Shown here: piece by piece, positions 17,658-25,284 of the stretch | How positions within the stretch are numbered: the stretch's first letter is position 1 | Layout: each line of letters opens with the position of its first letter | Program-made: the position numbers and the translations under genes | The notes under the pieces: generated by a model | The model's input: only the letters and a program-made list of their open reading frames with translations | Told to the model about the DNA's origin: nothing | Database searches by the model: none | Origin: Phocaeicola_A sp045647865 | GTDB taxonomy: Bacteria; Bacteroidota; Bacteroidia; Bacteroidales; Bacteroidaceae | Direction: 5' to 3' | Length of the DNA: 48,975 nucleotides | NCBI GenBank assembly: GCA_045647865.1 | Contig: JAZRMW010000035.1 | Coordinates: forward strand, 1-48,975

Positions 17658-17759
17658 TATCTTTGCCGCCAAATAAATCCAACAGTGTCCGTCGGACTAA
17701 CGGGTTCTGCCAAACGAACACTGCAATGCCAATCTCTGGAACCCACTTTTTTTATTATT
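17658..17759 (+). promoter_or_regulatory. Promoter and attenuator-like leader of the GH43 gene
   Basis: TATCTTTG (17658-17665) is a -7 box. In the leader CAGTGTCCGT (17683-17692) can pair with ACGAACACTG (17714-17723, one mismatch). GGGTTC (17702-17707), inside that loop, can instead pair with GAACCC (17739-17744), which is followed by ACTTTTTTTATTATT just before the start codon. The two helices interleave (pseudoknot or mutually exclusive), as in attenuators or riboswitches. No known riboswitch class was recognised. Confidence 0.5.
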
Positions 17760-18992
17760 ATGACAAAAAAACAAACTTTTTATGCTGTTTACATCTGTCT
17801 GTTCCTAATTACTCCTTTATTTGCATCTGCTCAAAAAAATGAGAAGACTGAATTTGAAAGTTATCTGTTTGCATTCTTTTCAGACAATTCTCCTTATGGA
17901 GAACAGATTCGTTATGCACTCAGTGATGATGGATTCAACTACCGCGCTTTGAACGACGGACAACCCGTAGTTAGCTCTGACTCCATTGCACTGAAGAAAA
18001 GTATCCGAGACCCCCATATCATACGTAGCCAAGACGGGAAAACATTCTATATGGTACTTACCGACATGCGTTCAAGCCAAGGATGGCAGAGCAACGACGG
18101 TCTCGTATTGATGAAAAGTACCGATCTACTCCATTGGCAACATACAGCCATCCATTTCCCCAAACGCTTCCCCAATCTGGAAGGATTCGATGAAGCTAAT
18201 CTCCATGCAGTGTGGGCACCACAAACAATTTGGGACGAAAAGGAACAGAAATACATGATCTACTACTCTATCGGACGCCACGATTGGGAATATCCTGTAG
18301 GCAAAAACCGCACACAGCCCTATTTTAAGATATTTTATTCATATGCCAATGAAGACTTTACGGATGTGACAGAACCCAAACTGCTCTTCGATTTCGGAAC
18401 GGCAGCCATTGACGGTGACATTGTGTATGACAAGAAGAACAGTGAATACATTCTTTTTTTCAAAGACGAAGGACTCTCTACCATGAATAAGGGATTCCGC
18501 ACACGCCAAGGTGTGATGCGTGCCACATCAAAGAATCTGACAGGGCCCTACACAGTAGAATACAGACATCTTCAAAAAGAGGGACAATATCCCGTAGAAG
18601 GTTCCAGTGTTTTCCCTCTGATTGATAGCGAAGAATATATCTTGATGTACGACTGTTATGCGAACGGATACTACCAATTCTGCAAGAGTAGCGATCTAAA
18701 GAACTTCGAGTTTGTACAGAACACACTCACCCGAGGCAACTTCACCCCCCGCCACGGTTCGGTGATGCACATTACCCGCGAAGAACGTGAACGTTTAGAA
18801 GCATGGGACAACTTGAAGATGGCCTTGACTGAACTCCGCAACATCCCCATTCCTGCCTTTACATTGCAACAATTGGAACAACGTCGGGAACTCTTAAGAA
18901 AAAGCAACCAAATTTTAAGGACTTGTAGCAATCAAAAGGCATTTAACAAAGCTGCAAAAAAAGTTCGCAAGTTCACTGATAAATTTAAATAA
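17760..18992 (+). CDS. Secreted GH43-type glycosidase (five-bladed beta-propeller)
   Basis: 410 aa from the ATG at 17760, chosen because it opens a signal peptide (YAVYICLFLITPLFASAQ); an in-frame upstream extension of 83 codons crosses the promoter. The GH43 acidic triad is suggested by SIRDPHII (D84, base), AIDGDIVYD (D218 or D220, modulator) and PVEGSSVF (E280, acid). The WAPQTIWDEKEQKYMIYYS stretch is typical of the propeller. The C-terminal about 70 residues (EERERLEAWDNLKMAL onward) are helical and basic, an extra tail beyond the propeller. Likely substrates are arabinose- or xylose-containing side chains. The Bacteroidetes GH43 group with an RDP base motif fits, but the subfamily is not assigned. 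Confidence 0.8.
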   Translation: MTKKQTFYAVYICLFLITPLFASAQKNEKTEFESYLFAFFSDNSPYGEQIRYALSDDGFNYRALNDGQPVVSSDSIALKKSIRDPHIIRSQDGKTFYMVLTDMRSSQGWQSNDGLVLMKSTDLLHWQHTAIHFPKRFPNLEGFDEANLHAVWAPQTIWDEKEQKYMIYYSIGRHDWEYPVGKNRTQPYFKIFYSYANEDFTDVTEPKLLFDFGTAAIDGDIVYDKKNSEYILFFKDEGLSTMNKGFRTRQGVMRATSKNLTGPYTVEYRHLQKEGQYPVEGSSVFPLIDSEEYILMYDCYANGYYQFCKSSDLKNFEFVQNTLTRGNFTPRHGSVMHITREERERLEAWDNLKMALTELRNIPIPAFTLQQLEQRRELLRKSNQILRTCSNQKAFNKAAKKVRKFTDKFK

Positions 18993-19014
18993 GACACTCT
19001 TGCGTGACATAACG

Positions 19015-19071
19015 TGGGTTCGATGTAAATATACAGTTACAGATAATTGACATCGGACCCATGTCTTTTTT
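19015..19071 (+). terminator. Intrinsic terminator after the GH43 gene
   Basis: TGGGTTCGATGT (19015-19026) pairs with ACATCGGACCCA (19050-19061) with one G-T pair, followed by TGTCTTTTTT. Confidence 0.8.
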
Positions 19072-19194
19072 AAAACGCAATATCCTCACAAACAAACCCG
19101 TAAACCCAAAACAAATATCACCTATTTTTACGACAGATGGGTTAATCTTCCTTAAATAAAGGAATAAAATGTAAGTAGAAAAGCAGGAAAGTTG

Positions 19195-19202
19195 TATTTT
19201 TG
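19195..19202 (+). promoter_or_regulatory. -7 box of the lipoprotein gene
   Basis: TATTTTTG matches TAnnTTTG. It places the transcript start near 19209, so the ATG at 19223 is preferred over the ATG at 19211, which would be almost leaderless. Confidence 0.5.
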
Positions 19203-19222
19203 TTCGTTTAATGACAAAACTT

Positions 19223-20056
19223 ATGAAAAAAAAGACAATATGGACAAGTGTCTTCTTGCTATTTGCCGCATTCATGGTGGCGTGTAGCGACAATGGAGAG
19301 ACACAGGCTCAGCAACATTTGGCAAAAGCCCAATCAGCATTAAACACTGGTGAATACAATGCTGCAAAATTACAGATAGACAGTATCAGGACTCTGTATC
19401 CCAAGGCTTTCAATGCCCGTAAGGAGAGTATCAGCCTAATGCAGCAAATTGACTTGGCAGAACAACAACGTTCATTGGCCTATTTGGACAGCACATTAAC
19501 TGCCCAACAACAACTTGTTGCTCAAGCCAAGCAAGGCCTATTGTTAGAAAAGGATACTGCCTATCAAGAGATTGGCAATTATTTCCATCCCAAGCAGACG
19601 GTAGAACGCACATTGTACCGCTCATTCCTCCGCGGACAGGTTGATGAAGTGGGAACAATGACTCTGACATCCATCTATTGGGGGGAACGCCATGCACATC
19701 ATCACGCAGTGAAAGTTGTGGCCAAAGATGGCACATTCGCAGAAACACCCGCTTCGGAAGATGTCTATAAAAGCGAAGACTTAGGTTGGAAGACTGAGAA
19801 GGCCAGTTATCCTTTGGGAAAAGATGGTGGCGTAATAGCCTTCATCGCCATGAATCATGGTGTACAAACAATGAAAGCACACTACATAGGCGAACGTAGC
19901 TATGTTATCAGTGTACGTCCCGAAGATAGTGAAGCCATTGCAAAACTCTATAATTTGTCACAGATGCTCACAGCTTTAGAGCAGACAAAGAAGGAACGCG
20001 AAGAGGCATTACGCAAGATTGCCTTTGTGGAGAGAAAAATGAAAGAAAATAAATAA
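19223..20056 (+). CDS. Putative lipoprotein with coiled-coil regions
   Basis: 277 aa, no named family recognised. The N-terminus MKKKTIWTSVFLLFAAFMVACSD is a lipoprotein signal with the modified Cys at residue 21. Residues about 25-110 are helical and Gln/Ala-rich (AQQHLAKAQSALNTGEYNAAK), resembling a TPR-like or coiled-coil repeat with LQIDSIRTLYPKAFNARK. The central part holds a beta-rich segment (TMTLTSIYWGERHAHHH), and residues about 240-277 form a charged coiled coil (EQTKKEREEALRKI). It is probably periplasmic and membrane-bound. It precedes the threonine operon by 95 bp on the same strand, but a repeat lies between and no functional link is evident. Confidence 0.8.
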   Translation: MKKKTIWTSVFLLFAAFMVACSDNGETQAQQHLAKAQSALNTGEYNAAKLQIDSIRTLYPKAFNARKESISLMQQIDLAEQQRSLAYLDSTLTAQQQLVAQAKQGLLLEKDTAYQEIGNYFHPKQTVERTLYRSFLRGQVDEVGTMTLTSIYWGERHAHHHAVKVVAKDGTFAETPASEDVYKSEDLGWKTEKASYPLGKDGGVIAFIAMNHGVQTMKAHYIGERSYVISVRPEDSEAIAKLYNLSQMLTALEQTKKEREEALRKIAFVERKMKENK

Positions 20057-20065
20057 AATAGTGAT

Positions 20066-20143
20066 AAGCTACAAGTCGTAAGTGACAAGTCCATACAGCG
20101 CCAAAACTTTTACTTGTAACTTGTAGTTCGTCAATCGTAGCTT
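20066..20143. repeat. Palindromic repeat, ACTTGTA family (copy 1)
   Basis: Left arm AAGCTACAAGTCG... (20066-20090); right arm ACTTGTAACTTGTAGTTC... (20112-20143). The arms are imperfect reverse complements (AAGCTAC/GTAGCTT, GACAAGT/ACTTGTAAC). It ends 8 nt before the thrA start, so it lies in the thrA leader. A related 32-bp sequence is inside sufD. Confidence 0.65.
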
Positions 20144-20151
20144 TAGGAAAA

Positions 20152-22581
20152 ATGAAAGTAATGAAATTCGGCGGAACATCCGTAGGTTCCGTGAACAGTA
20201 TTCTTAATGTAAAGAAGATTGTAGAAGCAGAAAAAGAACCGGTCATTGTGGTTGTATCGGCTCTTGGAGGCATCACAGACAAGTTGATAGCTACCTCACA
20301 TATGGCTGCAGGTGGTGACAGCGGTTACGAAGTCGCATTGGCGGAAATCAAGAAACGCCACATTGACATGATTGAGGGACTTATCCCCGATAATGGGCAA
20401 AAAGAAAACTTACTCCTCATTGCCAACCAATTGTTGACAGAATTGGGAGGTATATACAAAGGACTTTACCTCATTCGTGATTTATCTCCCAAAACATTGG
20501 CAACCATCGTAAGCTATGGCGAACGTATTTCGTCACGTATTGTCACCACATTGATTAACGAAGCCGAATGGTTCGATTCACGTAATTTTATCAAAACCGA
20601 ACAAAAACAAGGCAAATATATCTTAGATTCAGAACTCACAAACCGATTGGTATGCGAAACCTTTGCCCATTTGCCCAAAGTTGCATTGGTTCCCGGATTT
20701 ATCTCGTCAGACAAAACTACAGGTGAAATAACAAATTTGGGACGCGGCGGTTCTGATTACACAGCTTCCATCATTGCTGCGGCTTTGGGGGCTGACTGTT
20801 TGGAAATATGGACAGATGTAGATGGTTTTATGACAGCTGACCCACGCGTCATCAGCAGTGCATATACCATCAATGAATTGAGCTATGTCGAAGCAACCGA
20901 GCTCTGCAACTTTGGAGCCAAGGTTGTTTACCCACCAACAATCTACCCGGTTTGCCACAAGAATATACCTATCCTTATCAAAAACACCTTCAACCCTGAA
21001 GGAGCAGGTACCATCATCTGCAGTGAGACAAAGGACGGACAGAAAGCCATCAAAGGTATTTCATCCATCAATGACACCAGCCTTATTACAGTACAAGGAC
21101 TCGGAATGGTAGGTGTTATCGGTATCAATTACCGCATATTCAAGGCTTTGGCACAGAATGGCATCAGTGTTTTTTTAGTATCTCAAGCCTCATCAGAAAA
21201 CAGTACTTCTATTGGTGTACGCAACGAAGATGCAGCTTTAGCCTGCAAAGTATTGAATGCCGAATTTGCCAAAGAGATTGATATGGGCGAATTAGGTACT
21301 GTAACGGCCGAAACAAACTTAGCAACAGTCGCCATTGTAGGTGAAAACATGAAGCATACACCGGGTATTGCCGGCAAGTTATTCGGCACATTAGGGCGTA
21401 ACGGTATCAATGTCATTGCGTGTGCTCAAGGAGCGAGCGAGACAAACATATCATTTGTTGTTGCCCGTGATTCGTTGCGCAAAACGTTGAATGTCATCCA
21501 CGACAGCTTCTTCCTTTCGGAATACCAAGTTCTCAATCTTTTCATCTGTGGTGTGGGAACTGTCGGTGGAAGTTTGATTGAACAAATCCGCCAACAGCGT
21601 GAAAAGTTGATGGAAGAACGCGGATTAAAGCTGAATGTAGTAGGTATTGCCAGCGGACACAACGCCATGTTCAACCGCGATGGTATCAATCTTGACAATT
21701 ACCGTGAGCAATTGGCACAAAGCGAGCCGAGCAACATCCAACGTCTGCACGACGAGGTTATTGGAATGAATATCTTCAACTCTGTATTCGTGGATTGTAC
21801 GGCCAGTGCCGAAGTGGCCTCACTCTATGGAGATTTCCTACAGAAGAACATCTCTGTAGTAGCAGCCAACAAAGTAGCCGCTTCATCGGAATACGAGAAT
21901 TACTCATTCTTGAAGCAAACTGCACGTGCACGCGGCATAAAATACCTCTTCGAAACTAACGTAGGTGCCGGACTACCTATCATCAATACCATCAACAACC
22001 TTATTGCCAGTGGTGATAAGATTTTGAAGATCGAAGCGGTACTCAGTGGTACGCTCAATTTTATCTTTAATGAACTGAGTGCCGAAGTTCCTTTCAGTGA
22101 AACAGTGCGCCGTGCTAAGGAACAAGGATACTCCGAACCCGACCCACGCATTGACCTCAGTGGGAAAGATGTGGTACGCAAGTTGGTCATTTTGGCTCGA
22201 GAGGCAGGTTATCAAGTGGAACAGGACGATGTGGAGAAGAACCTCTTCATTCCACAGGAATTCTTCGACGGTTCGTTAGATGATTTCTGGAAGAACTTGC
22301 CAACCTTGGATGCCGATTTCGAGGAACGCCGTCGTCGCTTGGAGAGCGAAGGCAAACGTTGGCGTTTTGTAGCCAAGATGGAAAACAAGAAGACTTCCGT
22401 ATCACTCTGTGAAGTAGATAAGGATCATCCCTTCTACATGTTGGAAGGAAGTAACAACATTATTCTGCTGACCACCGAACGTTACAAAGAATATCCCATG
22501 CTTATCCAAGGTTACGGTGCTGGTGCCGGAGTGACTGCTGCCGGTGTATTTGCGGATATTATGAGTATAGCGAATATATAA
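20152..22581 (+). CDS. thrA: Bifunctional aspartate kinase / homoserine dehydrogenase I
   Basis: 809-aa fusion catalysing the first and third steps from aspartate to threonine and methionine. Residues 1-290 are the aspartokinase domain (MKVMKFGGTSVGS, IWTDVDGFMTADPRV, FGAKVVYPPTI). Residues about 310-455 hold ACT regulatory domains (VQGLGMVG, VGENMKHTPGIAGKLF). From about 463 the homoserine dehydrogenase domain starts with the Rossmann signature LFICGVGTVGGSLI and continues with AANKVAASSEY, ETNVGAGLPIINT and the lysine-bearing YSEPDPRIDLSGKDVVRKL. Feedback control by threonine is expected from the ACT pair. The stop TAA overlaps the next ATG by one base, implying translational coupling. Confidence 0.97.
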   Translation: MKVMKFGGTSVGSVNSILNVKKIVEAEKEPVIVVVSALGGITDKLIATSHMAAGGDSGYEVALAEIKKRHIDMIEGLIPDNGQKENLLLIANQLLTELGGIYKGLYLIRDLSPKTLATIVSYGERISSRIVTTLINEAEWFDSRNFIKTEQKQGKYILDSELTNRLVCETFAHLPKVALVPGFISSDKTTGEITNLGRGGSDYTASIIAAALGADCLEIWTDVDGFMTADPRVISSAYTINELSYVEATELCNFGAKVVYPPTIYPVCHKNIPILIKNTFNPEGAGTIICSETKDGQKAIKGISSINDTSLITVQGLGMVGVIGINYRIFKALAQNGISVFLVSQASSENSTSIGVRNEDAALACKVLNAEFAKEIDMGELGTVTAETNLATVAIVGENMKHTPGIAGKLFGTLGRNGINVIACAQGASETNISFVVARDSLRKTLNVIHDSFFLSEYQVLNLFICGVGTVGGSLIEQIRQQREKLMEERGLKLNVVGIASGHNAMFNRDGINLDNYREQLAQSEPSNIQRLHDEVIGMNIFNSVFVDCTASAEVASLYGDFLQKNISVVAANKVAASSEYENYSFLKQTARARGIKYLFETNVGAGLPIINTINNLIASGDKILKIEAVLSGTLNFIFNELSAEVPFSETVRRAKEQGYSEPDPRIDLSGKDVVRKLVILAREAGYQVEQDDVEKNLFIPQEFFDGSLDDFWKNLPTLDADFEERRRRLESEGKRWRFVAKMENKKTSVSLCEVDKDHPFYMLEGSNNIILLTTERYKEYPMLIQGYGAGAGVTAAGVFADIMSIANI

Positions 22582-23804
22582 TGAAACATCTGATAATTCT
22601 GGGTGATGGTATGGCCGATTGGCCCGTGGCTTCTTTGGGCGGGAAGACCTTGTTACAATATGCCCAAACACCCAATATGGACAAATTGGCCCGTTTGGGT
22701 CGCACAGGCATGCTGAAGACTGTTCCTATAGGTTTCCACCCTGGCAGTGAGGTCGCAAATACAGCTATTCTCGGCTATGATTTGAAACATGTATATGAAG
22801 GACGCGGTTCGTTGGAGGCTGCCAGCATCGGCTACGAACTGAAGCCTGGTGACATGGCAATGCGCTGCAATCTCATCTGTGTAACCGATGGTCGTATCAA
22901 GAATCATTCAGCAGGACACATTACAACCGAAGAGGCGGACGTACTTATCCGTTTCTTGCAAGAAGAATTCGGAAAAGATGAAGGATTTACTGCTATCACA
23001 CTAACAACGGGTATTCAGTATCGTCATCTGCTCGTAATCAAAGACGGAGACAAGCGTTTGCGCTGCACCGCTCCACATGATGTCCCTGGACAAGAATTCA
23101 TTCCCCTGCTCGTAAAGCCTAAGCTGATGGAAGCACAGCCAACTTCCGACCTTATCAACCGCATGATTCTTCGCTCACAAGAGTTGTTGGCCAACCATCC
23201 GCTGAACCTCAAACGCATTGCAGAAGGCAAAGATCCAGCCAACAGTTTGTGGCCATGGTCACCTGGATACCGTCCCAATATGGTGCCACTGACTGAAACT
23301 TACCCTTGCATCAAGAGCGGTGCTGTCATTTCCGCCGTAGATTTAATTAAAGGTATCGGACATTATGCAGGTTTGCGCAACATCGAAGTAGAAGGTGCAA
23401 CAGGATTATATAACACCAACTACGAAGCTAAAGTAACTGCCACACTTGAGGCCTTACGCACTGATGACTTCGTCTATCTCCACATCGAAGCCAGTGATGA
23501 AGCCGGGCATGAAGGCGACATTCCTTTGAAGCTACGCACCATCGAAAATCTGGATAGTCGTGTTGTAGGCCCCATCCTCAACGAAGTTAACCGTTGGGAT
23601 GAACCTGTTGCAATAGCCATCCTACCCGACCATCCTACACCGTGCGAACACCGTACTCATACGGCAGACCCAGTTCCCTTTCTTATTTACTATCCCGGTA
23701 TCGAAGCTGATGACGTACAGACCTTCGACGAAGTAGCCTGCAAACAGGGGAAATGTGGTGTGATGGAGAGTAGAGAATTTATGAAAGAATTTATGAATTG
23801 TTAA
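22581..23804 (+). CDS. apgM: ApgM-family (archaeal-type phosphoglycerate mutase) protein, probable homoserine kinase analogue
   Basis: 407-aa alkaline-phosphatase-superfamily enzyme. It has the metal-site start LGDGMADW (D9), the presumed phospho-accepting GSEVANTAILGYD (S56), and a C-terminal metal cluster LPDHPTPCEHRTHTADPVP. By sequence the family is called cofactor-independent phosphoglycerate mutase. Its place between thrA and thrC, with a 1-nt overlap to thrA and no thrB in the operon, fits the proposal from comparative genomics that such ApgM proteins supply the homoserine kinase step in Bacteroidetes. I recall supporting genetic data for Bacteroides but cannot confirm it here. Confidence 0.88.
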   Translation: MKHLIILGDGMADWPVASLGGKTLLQYAQTPNMDKLARLGRTGMLKTVPIGFHPGSEVANTAILGYDLKHVYEGRGSLEAASIGYELKPGDMAMRCNLICVTDGRIKNHSAGHITTEEADVLIRFLQEEFGKDEGFTAITLTTGIQYRHLLVIKDGDKRLRCTAPHDVPGQEFIPLLVKPKLMEAQPTSDLINRMILRSQELLANHPLNLKRIAEGKDPANSLWPWSPGYRPNMVPLTETYPCIKSGAVISAVDLIKGIGHYAGLRNIEVEGATGLYNTNYEAKVTATLEALRTDDFVYLHIEASDEAGHEGDIPLKLRTIENLDSRVVGPILNEVNRWDEPVAIAILPDHPTPCEHRTHTADPVPFLIYYPGIEADDVQTFDEVACKQGKCGVMESREFMKEFMNC

Positions 23805-23810
23805 TAGAAT

Positions 23811-23866
23811 AATATGCAAATGTGTCAATATGCTAATATACAATGACACACGGGCACATTAATTAA
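23811..23866. repeat. Palindromic repeat, AATGTGCTAATG family (copy 1)
   Basis: Between apgM and thrC: AATATGCAAATGTGTCAATA and TGACACACGGGCACATTAAT are approximate reverse complements. Similar words recur in longer arms at 41551-41663. The copy ends within 3 nt of the thrC start codon, so it forms part of the thrC leader. Confidence 0.6.
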
Positions 23867-23868
23867 TT

Positions 23869-25170
23869 ATGAAATACTACAGTACCAACCGCCAGGCTCC
23901 ACTGGCAACCCTGCACGAAGCAGTGGTGAAGGGATTGGCTACAGACAAGGGGTTGTACATGCCCGAAGCCATCAAGCCGCTTCCCAAGGAGTTCTTCGAT
24001 GAAATAGAGAACCTTTCGTTCCAAGAGATTGCCTACCGCGTGGCTGACGCTTTTTTTGGCGAAGATGTGCCCGCCGATGTATTGAAGCACATTGTGTATG
24101 ACACACTCAGTTTTGATGTTCCTGCTGTTCGAGTGACTGATACCATCTATTCACTCGAACTGTTTCATGGTCCAACTCTCGCATTCAAGGATGTGGGCGC
24201 ACGATTCATGGCCCGCTTGCTCGGGTATTTCATCCGTCAAGAAGGGCAGGAGCAGGTAAATGTCCTCGTGGCAACCTCTGGTGACACAGGCAGTGCCGTA
24301 GCAAACGGTTTTCTTGGTGTGGAAGGTATCCACGTATATGTCCTCTATCCCAAAGGTAAGGTCAGCGAAATTCAGGAAAAGCAGTTTACAACCCTTGGAC
24401 AAAACATTACCGCCATCGAAGTAGATGGCGTGTTCGATGATTGTCAGGCTTTGGTGAAGAGTGCCTTCATGGATCAGGAATTGAATGCCCACATGAAACT
24501 CACTTCGGCTAACTCTATCAACGTGGCCCGCTTCCTGCCTCAGGCATTTTACTATTTTTACGCCTACGCCCAATTGAAGAAGTTGGGTAAAGCCGACCAA
24601 CTCGTCATCTGTGTACCCAGCGGAAACTTTGGAAACATCACCGCAGGACTCTTTGGGAAACACATGGGACTTCCCGTGAAACGTTTCATTGCAGCCAACA
24701 ACCGCAACGACATCTTCTATAACTACTTGCGGACGGGGATCTATTCACCCAAACCATCAGTGGCGACCATTGCCAATGCTATGGACGTGGGAGCCCCCAG
24801 TAACTTTGCCCGTGTGCTCGATCTTTACAAGGAGTCTCACGCAGATATCAAAGCAGATATCAATGGTACTACCTATACCGATGAGCAAATTCGTGAGACA
24901 GTGAAGCAAACTTATATGGAAACTGGCTACTTGCTCGATCCTCACGGTGCATGTGGTTACCGTGCGTTAGCAGAAGGATTGCACCCCGGAGAAGTGGGTG
25001 TTTTCCTCGAAACAGCCCATCCGGCCAAGTTCCTTGACACAGTAGAAGGCATCATCGGCAACAAGATAGAGATACCTGCCAAGTTGCAAGAGTTCATGAA
25101 GGGCACCAAGCAAAGTGTCCCCATGACTAAGGAGTTCGCCGACTTCAAGCAGTACTTGTTAGGACAATAA
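23869..25170 (+). CDS. thrC: Threonine synthase
   Basis: 433-aa PLP enzyme converting O-phosphohomoserine to threonine. The PLP lysine is K107 in LAFKDVGARFMARL. The phosphate-binding glycine loop and adjacent motifs are seen in VATSGDTGSAVANGFLG, SANSINVARFLPQ and VPSGNFGNITAGLFG. The length fits the class of threonine synthases with an extended N-terminal domain (YSTNRQAPLATLHEAVVKG). It closes the thrA-apgM-thrC operon; the 64-bp gap to apgM contains only the palindromic repeat. A hairpin of the 9-bp-period repeat family follows the stop. Confidence 0.96.
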   Translation: MKYYSTNRQAPLATLHEAVVKGLATDKGLYMPEAIKPLPKEFFDEIENLSFQEIAYRVADAFFGEDVPADVLKHIVYDTLSFDVPAVRVTDTIYSLELFHGPTLAFKDVGARFMARLLGYFIRQEGQEQVNVLVATSGDTGSAVANGFLGVEGIHVYVLYPKGKVSEIQEKQFTTLGQNITAIEVDGVFDDCQALVKSAFMDQELNAHMKLTSANSINVARFLPQAFYYFYAYAQLKKLGKADQLVICVPSGNFGNITAGLFGKHMGLPVKRFIAANNRNDIFYNYLRTGIYSPKPSVATIANAMDVGAPSNFARVLDLYKESHADIKADINGTTYTDEQIRETVKQTYMETGYLLDPHGACGYRALAEGLHPGEVGVFLETAHPAKFLDTVEGIIGNKIEIPAKLQEFMKGTKQSVPMTKEFADFKQYLLGQ

Positions 25171-25191
25171 ATCCTACTCGAAAGATTAAGC

Positions 25192-25246
25192 GCGGATTAC
25201 GCGGATAACACGGAAGTTCATGGCACCGTGTATCCGCGTAATCCGC
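25192..25246. repeat. Hairpin of the 9-bp-period repeat family between convergent genes
   Basis: The left arm (25192-25213, GCGGATTACGCGGATAACAC...) pairs with the right arm (25226-25246) with a single bulged A; the loop is 12 nt. It shares GCGGATTACGCGGAT exactly with the GxxExxY inverted repeat. It lies between thrC and the convergent pectate lyase gene, where it could act as a bidirectional terminator. Confidence 0.8.
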
Positions 25247-25284
25247 ACTTTACATATATATAATAAGGTATAGGGAAATGCAGC

